A stretch of 64,000 nucleotides of DNA, taken from the NCBI RefSeq assembly GCF_003269035.1, contig NZ_QLTK01000002.1:558001-622000 (forward strand). The letters run 5' to 3'. The DNA comes from Paraburkholderia bryophila. GTDB lineage: Bacteria; Pseudomonadota; Gammaproteobacteria; Burkholderiales; Burkholderiaceae. Position 1 is the stretch's first letter. Each line of letters begins with the position of its first letter. Below, piece after piece: positions 38,140 to 47,613 of the stretch. A program made the position numbers and the translations under genes. The notes beneath the pieces were generated by a model. The model made no database searches, had not been told where the DNA came from, and was given only the letters and a program-made list of their open reading frames with translations.

Positions 38140-38607
38140 TTAGTTGGTTTGGGCGGGCGATTTGACGACAAACGGCGCGTCGAGCGTTTCGCCGTCGGAG
38201 AACTTCAGCGTCAGATGCACGGTGTCGCCCGGCGCGACCTTGTGCTTCGCATTTTCGAGCATCACGTGATAGCCGCCGGGCGAGATCGCGACCTGGCCGT
38301 GCGCCGGCACCGTCAGCTTGTCGACCATCACCATTTTCTGCGACGAACCGTTCGACACGGTCTGATGCAGCATCGCGTCGCCGTAATCGGCGCTCGACAT
38401 GTCGACCAGATCGACCGGTTTGTCGCTCGCGTTCACCAGCGTCGCGTAGCCGGCGGCGGGCAGGTTGTTCGGCAGCCAGCGGACCCAGGCGTTCTTGACG
38501 CTGATCGCCTTGGCACCGGCGGCTTGTGCGCCGGGAGCGAAGGCGAGACCGAGCGACAGCGTGAGGGCGGCGGCTAACGAGGCGGATGTTTTGAGCTTGA
38601 TCGACAT
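38140..38607 (-). CDS. PCuAC periplasmic copper chaperone
   Basis: The 155-residue exported protein (signal peptide cleaved near AQAAG) contains the exact copper-binding pattern H-x10-M-x21-H-x-M (His81, Met92, His114, Met116) in ML-HQTV, KM-VM and GGYHVM. PCuAC delivers Cu(I) to the CuA site of cytochrome oxidase, working with Sco. Its neighbours are a Sco gene upstream (18 bp) and ctaG downstream. Confidence 0.95.
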   Translation of the reverse strand: MSIKLKTSASLAAALTLSLGLAFAPGAQAAGAKAISVKNAWVRWLPNNLPAAGYATLVNASDKPVDLVDMSSADYGDAMLHQTVSNGSSQKMVMVDKLTVPAHGQVAISPGGYHVMLENAKHKVAPGDTVHLTLKFSDGETLDAPFVVKSPAQTN

Positions 38608-38625
38608 GATTGATCTCGGGAAAAG

Positions 38626-39327
38626 TCAGGAACGGTCGTCGACGATACGGCGCAAGTCCTGCGCGATCGCGTCGGGTGTGTCGTGATCGGTGGCGAGCAG
38701 GCGCGCATGACCTTGCTGGTCGAACACGTAGACGGCGGAGCTGTGGGTCACTTCGTAGTTGCCGTTGGGATCGCGCTTTTCCATCTGATACGCGACCCGG
38801 TAGCGCTTGGCGAGCGACTCGATCTGCCAGTCGGTGCCGGTCAGCCCTTCGGCATGCTGCGCGTCGAAAGCGCCGACGTAGTCGCGCAAGGCCTGCGGCG
38901 TGTCGCGCGCGGGATCGACGGTGATGAACAGAATGCGCACCTTCCGCGCGTCGGGCCCGAGCCTGGCGAGCACCTGCATCAGGCGGCCCATCGTTTCCGG
39001 GCAGACGTCCGGACAATGCGTGTAGCCGAAGTACACGAGCGAGGTGCGGCCTTTGAATGACTCGCCGGTCACGGGACGGCCGTCGTCGCCGGTCAGCTTG
39101 AATTCGAGGTCCGGCAGATGACCGGTCACATCGGTCAACTGCCACGTTTCGTTGCGATGCGTGCAACCGGCCAGCGCCGTAAGCGCGCTGACGGCAAGCA
39201 CGACGTCGAGCAGGAACCGTCGCGCGAACCCGGGGTGATGGCGCGGCGCATGAGCCGGTGGCGGCTGTCGGGAGGAGAGGATCGGGAACAAAGCAGGGCT
39301 CAATGACTCGATTGAAGAGCGGCGCAT
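38626..39327 (-). CDS. Sco1/SenC copper metallochaperone (lipoprotein)
   Basis: The 233-residue protein has a lipoprotein-type signal (VVLAVSALTALAGC) and the thioredoxin fold of Sco: VYFGYTHCPDVCPETM with the copper-binding CxxxC, the ITVDPARDTP segment and the distal His in YEVTHSSAVYVFD. It moves copper to cytochrome oxidase. ATG 39327 gives a long N-terminus (about 40 residues before the hydrophobic stretch); a later start is possible. It is first in the Sco-PCuAC-ctaG operon. Confidence 0.93.
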   Translation of the reverse strand: MRRSSIESLSPALFPILSSRQPPPAHAPRHHPGFARRFLLDVVLAVSALTALAGCTHRNETWQLTDVTGHLPDLEFKLTGDDGRPVTGESFKGRTSLVYFGYTHCPDVCPETMGRLMQVLARLGPDARKVRILFITVDPARDTPQALRDYVGAFDAQHAEGLTGTDWQIESLAKRYRVAYQMEKRDPNGNYEVTHSSAVYVFDQQGHARLLATDHDTPDAIAQDLRRIVDDRS

Positions 39328-39739
39328 GATGTGCCTGTGGCGCGGCGCGCGGCGTGGTCTGCGAGGTGGTCCTGGCCGGTTGTCTCCGGGGCTGCCTCTG
39401 AACGGCGCCGCTCGATCCACGCACCGCGCGCGTGGCCCGTCACGGCGCGCACGACAGCGTGGCGGCGGCCATGATCCGCGTGGCAGCGACTGTATCGCAA
39501 AATCACCGCAGACGCCGCGCACCGCTCGCGGGCGCGCCGTTTGCGAGGCAATTTGACGCAGCCGGCTGAAAGCTGGCTGAAGCCGGAATGTTCGGCTTTT
39601 GAACGCGACTCGTCCGCACCAGGGTGCGCGCCGCCCGGCTGGGCTTGTGTCCTGGCTTACTTTCTCGAAAAATTGACCGATGCGCGGTAAGATGCGCACA
39701 CTTTTCCGGCCGCACGAGGCTGAAAGGCAAAACACTCCG
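39328..39739. other. Divergent spacer between the Sco gene and otsB
   Basis: The 412-bp gap is GC-rich for most of its length and turns AT-richer just before otsB. It probably contains divergent promoters, though no consensus pair is evident (TTGACC at 39673 and TAAGAT at 39688 are too close together). No gene or RNA is recognised. Confidence 0.4.
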
Positions 39740-40489
39740 ATGCAAGCACTTCCGGCTGTTCTGTCTCCGAGCGAGACGGCATTTTTCTTCGATTTCGACG
39801 GCACGCTGGTCGAACTCGCGCCCACGCCGGACGGCGTGCGGGTGGAACCCCGCGTGATCACGCTGCTCACCGAGTTGCGCAGTCTGACGAACGGCGCGGT
39901 GGCGATCGTGTCGGGGCGCGGCATCGACAGTATCGACGGCTTTCTCGGCATGCCCGATCTGCCGATTGCCGGTTTGCACGGCGCCGAGCGGCGCGACGCG
40001 AACGGCGACACGCAGCGCATCGGCTTTCACGACGAGCGGCTGCTGCGCATGGAGCAGGTGCTCGCGCAGGTCGTCAACGCGCATCCCGGCATGCTGCTGG
40101 AGATCAAGGGCGCCGCGCTCGCGCTCCACTACCGCAATGCGCCGGACCGCGAACCGGTTGCGCGCGAGGCGACCGAGCGGCTGGTGGCCGACTATCCCGG
40201 CGCGTACGTGCTGCAGCCGGGCAAGATGGTCTACGAAATCAAACCGAAAGATGTCGACAAAGGCCGCGCGATGCGCGCGTTCCTCGACGAGCCGCCGTTC
40301 GTCGGCCGCCGGCCGGTGTTCGCCGGCGACGACCTGACCGACGAGAAGGGCTTCGCGGTCGTCAACGAGCGCGCCGGGCTGTCGATCAAGGTCGGCGCGG
40401 GCGAGACACTGGCGCACACGCGCATCGACTCGGTGCCGGGGTTGCTCGACTGGCTCGCCGCGATCGTCAAGGCGGCGCGAGCAGCATGA
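39740..40489 (+). CDS. otsB: Trehalose-6-phosphate phosphatase
   Basis: The 249-residue HAD-family phosphatase removes phosphate from trehalose-6-phosphate. Motif I is FFFDFDGTLVEL, motif II lies in VAIVSGRG, and the Mg-binding loop is VFAGDDLTDEKGF. The order otsB-otsA, 55 bp apart and in one direction, indicates a trehalose synthesis operon for osmotic and heat protection. ATG 39740 fits the family start; 39680 adds 20 poorly conserved residues. Confidence 0.96.
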   Translation: MQALPAVLSPSETAFFFDFDGTLVELAPTPDGVRVEPRVITLLTELRSLTNGAVAIVSGRGIDSIDGFLGMPDLPIAGLHGAERRDANGDTQRIGFHDERLLRMEQVLAQVVNAHPGMLLEIKGAALALHYRNAPDREPVAREATERLVADYPGAYVLQPGKMVYEIKPKDVDKGRAMRAFLDEPPFVGRRPVFAGDDLTDEKGFAVVNERAGLSIKVGAGETLAHTRIDSVPGLLDWLAAIVKAARAA

Positions 40490-40544
40490 GCGGCGCGCCG
40501 TATCGTTTGAAAACCACAACGTATTGCTTCGGGAATCGCGCTTC

Positions 40545-42008
40545 ATGAGTCGACTGATCATCGTATCGAACCGGGTTGCGCCGATCTCGGAGGGCGGTCC
40601 GGCGGCGGGCGGTCTGGCGGTCGGTGTGTACGACGCGCTGAAGGAAACCGGCGGCATGTGGTTTGGCTGGAGCGGCGACGTACTCAGCTCGGGCCAGCCG
40701 CAGATCAAGGTCGAAGAGCGCGGGCCGGTGACCTTCGCGACCATCGCGCTGATGCGGCGCGACTACGATCAGTACTATCGCGGGTTTTCGAACGCGACGC
40801 TGTGGCCGGCGTTCCACTATCGCGCGGATCTGGTGCAGTACGACCGGCATGATTTCGAAGGTTACTGCCGCGTCAACGCGTGGCTCGCGCAGCAACTCGT
40901 GCCGCTGCTGCGCGACGACGACGTCATCTGGGTGCACGACTATCACCTGATCCCATTCGCTCAGGCACTGCGCGCGGCCGGCGTGAAGAACCGCATCGGC
41001 TTCTTTCTGCATATTCCGTTTCCGGCTTCGCAGGTGTTGCTGGCGGTGCCGCCGCATCGCGAACTGGTCGAAGCGCTGTGTTCGTTCGACCTGCTCGGCT
41101 TCCAGACGGCGCCGGATCTGCGCGCGTTCTGCGACTACATCGTCAACGAGGCAAACGGATCGGTCGATCTGACGGCAAACGGTCCGTCGACGATTCACGC
41201 GTTCGGTCGCACGCTGCGCGCGGCGGCTTATCCGATCGGCGTCTATCCGGACGAGATTGCCGCACTCGCGAAAGCGGGCGAGCGCGGCAAACCCGTGCGC
41301 ACGATGAAAGCGACGCTGCATTCGCGCAAGCTGATCATGAGCGTGGACCGGCTCGATTATTCGAAGGGGCTGGTCGAGCGGTTTCGCGCGTTCGAGCGGC
41401 TGCTCGAACATGCCACCGCGCAGCGCAACAAGGTGTCGTTCCTGCAGATCGCGCCGCCGACGCGCGCCGACCTGCACGCGTATCAGGACATCCGCCTGCA
41501 ACTGGAAGGCGAGTCGGGGCGCATCAACGGGCGATTCGCCGAACTCGACTGGACGCCGATTCTGTACATCCACAAACAGTACGAGCGCCCGGTGCTGGCC
41601 GCGCTGTTCCGTACCGCCCACGTCGGCTACGTGACGCCGCTGCGCGACGGGATGAACCTCGTCGCCAAGGAATATGTGTCGGCGCAGGATCCGGAGGACC
41701 CGGGCGTGCTGGTGCTGTCGCGTTTCGCGGGCGCCGCGCAGGAGCTCGATGGTGCGTTGATCGTCAATCCGGTCGACGTCGACGGCATGGCGGAGGCGTT
41801 GGCGAGGGCGCTCGAGATGCCGCTCGACGAGCGTCAGGCGCGTCATCGCGACATGATGGTTCAGTTGCGCGAGAACAATGTGTCGGTGTGGCGCGATAAT
41901 TTCATGCGCGACCTGCAGGGCCTGGATGGTGCGAAGCGCACCGTAAACGGGAAGAAGCGCGCCGTGACGGGTAGGAAGAAGGCGGCGTCTGCGAGTGCGA
42001 GGGGATAG
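40545..42008 (+). CDS. otsA: Trehalose-6-phosphate synthase
   Basis: OtsA makes trehalose-6-phosphate from UDP-glucose and glucose-6-phosphate. The 487-residue GT20 protein has [58 protein letters not shown], and the acceptor-side [13 protein letters not shown]. The last 25 residues are Lys/Arg/Ala-rich ([18 protein letters not shown]) and absent from the E. coli enzyme. A strong terminator follows. Confidence 0.96.
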   Translation: MSRLIIVSNRVAPISEGGPAAGGLAVGVYDALKETGGMWFGWSGDVLSSGQPQIKVEERGPVTFATIALMRRDYDQYYRGFSNATLWPAFHYRADLVQYDRHDFEGYCRVNAWLAQQLVPLLRDDDVIWVHDYHLIPFAQALRAAGVKNRIGFFLHIPFPASQVLLAVPPHRELVEALCSFDLLGFQTAPDLRAFCDYIVNEANGSVDLTANGPSTIHAFGRTLRAAAYPIGVYPDEIAALAKAGERGKPVRTMKATLHSRKLIMSVDRLDYSKGLVERFRAFERLLEHATAQRNKVSFLQIAPPTRADLHAYQDIRLQLEGESGRINGRFAELDWTPILYIHKQYERPVLAALFRTAHVGYVTPLRDGMNLVAKEYVSAQDPEDPGVLVLSRFAGAAQELDGALIVNPVDVDGMAEALARALEMPLDERQARHRDMMVQLRENNVSVWRDNFMRDLQGLDGAKRTVNGKKRAVTGRKKAASASARG

Positions 42009-42057
42009 GCAGTTTCGGTTGTTACGGCGTCTACATTGATCGAGGCGCCCCGGTTGT

Positions 42058-42088
42058 AAAAAAAGCCGCTCGTGTGAGCGGCTTTTTC
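42058..42088. terminator. Bidirectional terminator after otsA
   Basis: AGCCGCTC (42064-42071) pairs with GAGCGGCT (42076-42083) with a GTGT loop, A7 before and T5 after. It separates otsA from the convergent ABC exporter gene. Confidence 0.88.
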
Positions 42089-42158
42089 GTTTGCGGGCGG
42101 TGCTGAGGCTAACGGTAGCGTGGCGATGGTGACGCCGCGTCGCTCAACGCGGGTGGTT

Positions 42159-44099
42159 TCAAACCACGTGCTGTTCGTCGACCTTTTTCCCGCCGACGTG
42201 CAGCGTCGTGCCCTTGCCGTATTGCTTCGCGAGCAGATCGCGATACAGGCCCGGGCGTTGGCGCAGTTCTTCGGGACTGCCGTCGTCGATCACCTTGCCG
42301 GCGCTCATCACGATGATCCGGTCGAAGTTGTTCAGCGTGGACAGCCGGTGCGCGATCGCGACCACGGTGCGACCCACCATCAGCCGGTCGAGCGCCTTCT
42401 GGATCGCTTCTTCCGACGCGCTGTCGAGTGCCGACGTGGCTTCGTCGAGCAGCAGGATCGGCGCATTTTTCAGGATGGCCCGCGCAATCGCGATCCGCTG
42501 ACGCTGCCCGCCGGACAGCTTGACGCCCCGGTCGCCGACGATCGTGTCGTAACCTTCCGGCATGGCTTCGATGAAGTCGGCGCAACGCGCTTCGCGCGCG
42601 GCCGCCAGCACTTCTTCGCGGCTCGCCTCGGGGCGGCCATAAGCAATGTTCTCGAACACCGTGCGATGGAACAGCGAAATATCCTGCGGCACCAGCGCGA
42701 TCGCGTGGCGCAAGCTGTCCTGGCTGATCGTGGCAATGTCCTGTCCATCGATCCTGATCGCGCCGCCCTGGGTTTCATAGAACCGTTGCAGCAGCGCCAG
42801 CACGGTGGATTTGCCCGCGCCCGACTTGCCGATCAGGCCGACCCGCTGGCCCGGCTGGATATGCAGATCGAAGTGATCGAGAATCGGCCGGCGGCGCGGG
42901 TAGGCGAACGTCACGCCTTCGAACGCGATGCGGCCGCCTTGCGGCACGAGTTCGGAAGCGCCGTCGCGGTCCGGCATGCCGTGCGGTTCGAGCAGTGTGC
43001 GCACCGCTTCCGCCAAACGCGCGACGTGTTGCGTCACGTCGACCAGCGCCACGGCCAGGTCGCGCGTGCCGTGCAGAATCGTGAAGCCGAGCGAGCTGAC
43101 CAGCACGATATCGCCCGAGGTCGCCTTGCCCTGATCCCACAGCCACAACGCCCAGCCGAGCAATCCCGCCGACAGCAGCGCGGTGATCACCGCATGCAGC
43201 AGGCGCAGCTTCTCCAGATACAGCAGACTCTGCTGACGCGCGTCCATCTCCGCCTTGACCGTCGCGCCGAACCGCTGCTGCTCGCGAAACGTCATGCCGA
43301 AGGCGCGCACGAGACCCATGTTGCTGATCACGTCGACCAGCTCGCCGTCCACCGAAGCCGCCTTGGTCGCGAAATGGTGATGCCGCGCGGAGCCGCGCCC
43401 AGCCAGTTTGTACAACACGACCGACAGGATCGCCGAGCACAGCATCAGGCCGGCGGCCATCAGCGGATTCACCGCGATGATCATGACGATCGCGCCGAGC
43501 ACCGCGATGCACGGTGGCAGCACGTTCCACGCGGTGGTGTTTTCGGCGGTGTAGACCGCGTTCGAGGTGGCCGTGATCCGGCTGGCGAGCATGCCCGGTT
43601 GCTTCTCGGCGTAATAGCTAGGCGAGTGGCCGCTCAGATACTGGAACAGATCACGCCGCAGATCGCCCGTCACGGCGACGAACGTATGCGCGGCGACCCA
43701 TCCGCCGACCCGCCACAACAGGTTGTCCGCGGCGATCAGGCCGACCAGGATCGCGAACGCGCCCCACAGCGGACCCGGATGGTGCCGGCCTTCGCCGAGT
43801 ACGTCGATCAGATGTTTGATCGCGTATTGCGAAGCGAGCGCACAGCCCACGGCCGCAAACACGCTGCACAGGACGATCGCGTGGGCGAGCGGATGGCGGC
43901 GGATAAAGCGGAAGAGAAACGCAAGCGGCCGGTGCGCAAAGCTCGCGAGCTTTGCGTTCTCGGCGTTACGCTGGGCAATGGTTAAATGTTCCAATTGATC
44001 GTGAGTAGGTCGATGTGAGTCGGGTTGTGCATGCAAAGCGCGGGCCAGACGAAAAAAGCTGCCGCCGCGAGGCCGTTGCTTCGCATTGTAAACATGCAA
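42159..44099 (-). CDS. ABC exporter (fused permease and ATPase), first copy
   Basis: The 646-residue half-transporter has an N-terminal six-helix membrane domain (about residues 75-350) and a C-terminal ATPase: Walker A LIGKSGAGKSTVL, signature LSGGQRQRIAIARAI, Walker B ILLLDEATSALD, and the H-loop IAHRLSTL. The sequence is of the MsbA/lipid and peptide exporter type, but the cargo cannot be read. The start at ATG 44099 gives a polar 60-residue lead; a TTG near codon 37 is an alternative. A similar exporter lies at 47614-49491. Confidence 0.9.
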   Translation of the reverse strand: MHVYNAKQRPRGGSFFRLARALHAQPDSHRPTHDQLEHLTIAQRNAENAKLASFAHRPLAFLFRFIRRHPLAHAIVLCSVFAAVGCALASQYAIKHLIDVLGEGRHHPGPLWGAFAILVGLIAADNLLWRVGGWVAAHTFVAVTGDLRRDLFQYLSGHSPSYYAEKQPGMLASRITATSNAVYTAENTTAWNVLPPCIAVLGAIVMIIAVNPLMAAGLMLCSAILSVVLYKLAGRGSARHHHFATKAASVDGELVDVISNMGLVRAFGMTFREQQRFGATVKAEMDARQQSLLYLEKLRLLHAVITALLSAGLLGWALWLWDQGKATSGDIVLVSSLGFTILHGTRDLAVALVDVTQHVARLAEAVRTLLEPHGMPDRDGASELVPQGGRIAFEGVTFAYPRRRPILDHFDLHIQPGQRVGLIGKSGAGKSTVLALLQRFYETQGGAIRIDGQDIATISQDSLRHAIALVPQDISLFHRTVFENIAYGRPEASREEVLAAAREARCADFIEAMPEGYDTIVGDRGVKLSGGQRQRIAIARAILKNAPILLLDEATSALDSASEEAIQKALDRLMVGRTVVAIAHRLSTLNNFDRIIVMSAGKVIDDGSPEELRQRPGLYRDLLAKQYGKGTTLHVGGKKVDEQHVV

Positions 44100-44690
44100 A
44101 AGCGATTGCGCCCTGTGTATCCGGGCGTTGGCGCGACTGATTTCGCGATAGAACTCCGCAACCTACTGGTGCTCGACCCCGAGAACGGCTCGGTGGTTCA
44201 CGCTGATTGCGGAAAATTTCGGGATATAATTACAAATTGCATTCAACTGCGCTGCGGCATTTCTTCAACGCTTGCCGGCAAAGTTGACGCAGGAGCTTGT
44301 GGGGCCGCTTGGCCGGCTCATCCCGCAAACCAGTAGCCACTGTAGAACTGTCTTAGAAAACAAGGGTTTGCAAAGTGTTTCGCGTTTGTAACAACGTAAA
44401 GACTTTGAAATGTTGTAGTGCAGCGAGATGCCCGGCATCGATAATGCATGCTTCGTAGGCCCATGAAATATCTGACAGTTTGTCAACGTAGCGAGTGCGT
44501 GTGCGTTTACCGGCACAGGCGCAGACGGTGACCCACTGGTCTGGGCTCACTACCCCAAGCGATCCATCGCAGGATTTCTCGAAAGAATCAGGCCCGCGCC
44601 GGCGATCCCGGTCAGGCTGCCCTGGCGAGCAAGCGAGGCGCTTTTAACAAACGCAGTATCTTTGCCTGATTTTTTACGAGGACTTTCATT
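44100..44690. other. Long noncoding spacer upstream of the glycosyltransferase gene
   Basis: The 591-bp gap between the divergent ABC exporter and glycosyltransferase genes has no plausible gene. It contains a TATAAT-like sequence at 44225-44230 in an AT-rich patch, and a perfect 5-bp inverted repeat TGACA-GTT-TGTCA at 44473-44485, which could be an operator. The lower GC content in 44340-44480 is consistent with promoters and regulator sites. Confidence 0.45.
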
Positions 44691-45755
44691 ATGCGAATCG
44701 CTCAAATCGCTCCGTTGCACGAGGCGGTTCCTCCCAAGCTGTATGGCGGGACGGAACGCGTGGTGTCCTACCTGACTGAAGCGCTGGTCGAGCAGGGCCA
44801 CGACGTCACGCTCTTTGCGAGCGGCGATTCGATCACCTCGGCAAAGCTCGAAGCCTTCTGGCCGCAGGCGCTGCGCCTCGACCCGACGATCCGCGACGTG
44901 ATGGCGCCGCACATGCTGTTGCTCGAGGAAGTGCGCCGCCGCGCGGACGAATTCGACGTGCTGCATTTCCACATCGACTACTACCCGTTCTCGCTGTTCG
45001 CGCGTCAGCCGGTGCCGTTCCTGACCACGCTGCACGGCCGTCTGGATCTGCCGGAACTGCAGCCGATCTTCAACACGTTCAACGACGTGCCGGTCGTGTC
45101 GATTTCGGACAACCAGCGCATTCCGCTGCAACAGGCCAACTGGCTGCAAACCGTGTATCACGGTCTGCCGGAAGACGTGCTCACGCCGATCCCCGACGTC
45201 GAGCCGGGCTACCTCGCTTTCCTCGGCCGCGTTTCGCCGGAGAAGGGCCTCGACCGCGCGATCCGCATCGCCGGCCAGGCCGGCATGAAGCTCAAGGTCG
45301 CCGCCAAGATCGACAAGGCCGACCGCGCCTATTACGAAGAAGTGATCAAGCCGCTGATGGCGCTCCCGCACGTCGAGTACATCGGCGAAATCGGCGAGAC
45401 CGAAAAACGTGAGTTCCTCGGCAACGCGCATGCGCTGGTGTTCCCGATCGACTGGCCGGAGCCCTTCGGTCTGGTCATGATCGAAGCGATGGCATGCGGC
45501 ACGCCGGTGATCGCGTTCAATCGCGGTTCGGTGCCGGAAGTGATCGAGAACGGCGTGTCGGGTTTTGTCGTCGAAGACGAAATCAGCGCGGTCGCGGCGC
45601 TCAAGCGTCTGCACACGCTGCCGCGCGCCAACGTGCGCAAGGCGTTCGAATCGCGTTTCTCGTCGAAGGTCATGGCACAGAACTACGTCGCCACGTACGA
45701 AGAACTGCTGCGTCAGAAGCACCGCTCGGTGCTGCGCGAAGTCAACGCCAGCTAA
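44691..45755 (+). CDS. GT4-family glycosyltransferase
   Basis: The 354-residue GT-B protein begins MRIAQIAPLHEAVPPKLYGG (a glycine-rich donor loop), has YLAFLGRVSPEKGLDRAIRIA and the nucleotide-sugar binding EPFGLVMIEAMACGTPVIAF motif. It looks like a retaining glycosyltransferase of the GT4 family that transfers sugar from a nucleotide donor; acceptor and donor are unknown. It is single and divergent from the ABC exporter, and no polysaccharide cluster surrounds it. GAGG precedes the ATG by about 7 nt. Confidence 0.9.
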   Translation: MRIAQIAPLHEAVPPKLYGGTERVVSYLTEALVEQGHDVTLFASGDSITSAKLEAFWPQALRLDPTIRDVMAPHMLLLEEVRRRADEFDVLHFHIDYYPFSLFARQPVPFLTTLHGRLDLPELQPIFNTFNDVPVVSISDNQRIPLQQANWLQTVYHGLPEDVLTPIPDVEPGYLAFLGRVSPEKGLDRAIRIAGQAGMKLKVAAKIDKADRAYYEEVIKPLMALPHVEYIGEIGETEKREFLGNAHALVFPIDWPEPFGLVMIEAMACGTPVIAFNRGSVPEVIENGVSGFVVEDEISAVAALKRLHTLPRANVRKAFESRFSSKVMAQNYVATYEELLRQKHRSVLREVNAS

Positions 45756-46059
45756 GGGCCGGCGGGCGGCCCGCGGTGACTCGCGGGTAGCCGATCGATG
45801 CCTGGTAGATAAGGCGTCGGCGAGGCACTCGCCGTTCAGACCGACCGGCCGCAAGCGTGCTTCACGCACGCCGACGCCACTCACAACGCCTCGCGCGCTA
45901 ACCGCTCGCGGGGCGTTGTTGCATGCGCGCCGCGTTTTTTGCGACAAGCGGTGGAAAGTGGGGTTTTCGGGGCGGTAAGACTGAGTCACTCTCCGTAATA
46001 TCCCTATAATGGCCGTGCCGCAAATTTGGCTGCGGCGCCGCCGACGACAGGAGGATGCC
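45756..46059. other. Spacer after the glycosyltransferase gene with hairpins
   Basis: The 304-bp gap holds a 7-bp stem CAACGCC/GGCGTTG (45884-45890 with 45912-45918) and a smaller GCGTG-CTT-CACGC hairpin at 45855-45867. A T6 run at about 45936 is separate from them. The first stem may end the glycosyltransferase transcript. No gene is seen. Confidence 0.45.
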
Positions 46060-46911
46060 TTGGCGAGAACGAAAGAGACGCGTGCGAACGCGGCGCCTGG
46101 CGCCGGAATGATTTTCGCGTTGCGCGCCATCGGTCTCGTGCTGCTGGCTCGCTGGCTTTTTTCGATGGCGCAGATGGACCTGGGCGCGTCGTTGTCGGCA
46201 ATGGTGTCGTCGCCGTGGGCGTGCATCAACCTGGTGTTCCTGTTCCTGCTGATCTTTTTGCCCGGCGCGCGCGCCGTGGCCGAGCGGCCGCTTCATCCGC
46301 TGCCGCAATGGCTGAGGCAGGCCGTGCGCCTGTTTGCTTTCCTCGGTTTGCTGTTCGCGGTCTGGTCGGTCGGCGCGTTTGCGGCGAGCGCCGGCTGGCG
46401 GCGCGCGGCGCAAGCGGTGGCGGCCACCAACGGCTGGTTGCTCGTTGCGCCGGCGTTGTATGCCGCCGTGGTGTGGATCTGCCGGCCGCGCGCGTTGTGG
46501 CGAACCAATATCGCCGCGCGCCGGTTCGCGATTGGCCGCTACGCGGTCGCGCTCGATCCGGCCACGCGCACCGTGATCGTCTGGGCCGAGCGTCGCAAGG
46601 TCGGTCAGTACGACGCGCGCGAATTGTCCGTACGCTGGGCGCTGGGGCAGGACGCCGGTGCCATGCCGACGCCCACACCGGTGGTGGCCTTCAGCGCGGC
46701 CGGCGAGCCGGGCTCTGCCGCGACGCTGGGCTCGGGCGTCGCTCCGGCGCTTACGCGTGGTGTTTTCGGCCGCCGTCCGAAGATCGAATTGCTGTGGGAT
46801 TCGCCGGCCGCCGCGGGTCATAACCGGCAAACCGTTTTCCGCGCCGCGTTGACCACCGAAGGCGACCGGGTCGCCGCACGAGCACTCGACACTTCCTTGC
46901 AGCAGGTTTGA
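46060..46911 (+). CDS. Membrane protein of unknown function
   Basis: The 283-residue protein has an Arg-rich start and about four hydrophobic segments (FALRAIGLVLLARWLF, CINLVFLFLLIFLPG, FAFLGLLFAVWSVG, WLLVAPALYAAVVWICRP), then a soluble C-terminal half of about 120 residues. I do not recognise the family. TTG 46060 is preferred because AGGAGG (46049-46054) lies 5 nt before it; the reading frame is also open from an ATG at 46009. Confidence 0.6.
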   Translation: MARTKETRANAAPGAGMIFALRAIGLVLLARWLFSMAQMDLGASLSAMVSSPWACINLVFLFLLIFLPGARAVAERPLHPLPQWLRQAVRLFAFLGLLFAVWSVGAFAASAGWRRAAQAVAATNGWLLVAPALYAAVVWICRPRALWRTNIAARRFAIGRYAVALDPATRTVIVWAERRKVGQYDARELSVRWALGQDAGAMPTPTPVVAFSAAGEPGSAATLGSGVAPALTRGVFGRRPKIELLWDSPAAAGHNRQTVFRAALTTEGDRVAARALDTSLQQV

Positions 46912-47062
46912 TCCCGTAAGCTTTGTGCAGTCGGCCACACCCGTGGCCGGCGTGCGCGTCGTAAAGTAAGCATTAGCTGATAATGAAGTCATGCCGCCCA
47001 TGGAGTCGCAATGGGCGAGTCAGACGTACAACGATCGTATTGCGTCTTTTCCAGGAGTCGCC

Positions 47063-47527
47063 ATGCTGGTTCGCTGGTTACTTGCCGCCCTTCATCTGCT
47101 CGCTTATGGTTTTGCGCTCGCGTCGATTCTCAGGCGCACCTGGGCGCTGCGTCGCGCAGCCGTACCCGCTGCCTTACGCTCCGTGTTCCGCGCCGATACG
47201 CGCTGGGGCATTTCTGCACTCGTGTTGATCGTGACTGGCTTGATGCGCGCTTTCGGCGGATACGAGAAGGGCGCCGACTACTATCTCCACGAGCCGCTCT
47301 TCCACGTGAAGATGACGCTGCTGGTGGTGATTCTTATCCTCGAAGTGCCTTCCATGCTTGCGTTGTTGCGCTGGCGCGCGGCGGTCAGAAACGGCGTGCC
47401 GCCCGACCTGAGCAAGGCGCGCTCGTACGCACGCTACAGCGTGATTCAAACGGTACTGCTGGTGCTGATGGTGTTTGCCGCCACCGGTATGGCGCGTGGT
47501 GTCGGCTTGCCGGCGGGCGTGGTGTGA
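47063..47527 (+). CDS. DUF2214-family membrane protein
   Basis: The 154-residue protein has four hydrophobic segments (VRWLLAALHLLAYGFALAS, ISALVLIVTGLMRAFGG, FHVKMTLLVVILILEVPSML, VIQTVLLVLMVFAATGMA) and the pattern of DUF2214, a family of small bacterial membrane proteins of unknown role. AGGAGTCGCC before ATG 47063 is a good ribosome binding site, so the upstream ATG at 46991 is less likely. Confidence 0.75.
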   Translation: MLVRWLLAALHLLAYGFALASILRRTWALRRAAVPAALRSVFRADTRWGISALVLIVTGLMRAFGGYEKGADYYLHEPLFHVKMTLLVVILILEVPSMLALLRWRAAVRNGVPPDLSKARSYARYSVIQTVLLVLMVFAATGMARGVGLPAGVV

Positions 47528-47613
47528 TGGTAGGTGAGGGGACGGGTCGGAACGCCGGAACAAACCGCCGCTAGCGACGGCTTCTGCCTGGCGTCCCACC
47601 CGTTTGCTGCAAT

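Noticed and set aside
47228..47599. Minus-strand frame opposite the DUF2214 gene
   Set aside because: The plus-strand product has clear membrane helices and a good ribosome binding site; the reverse frame is His/Arg-rich and has none.
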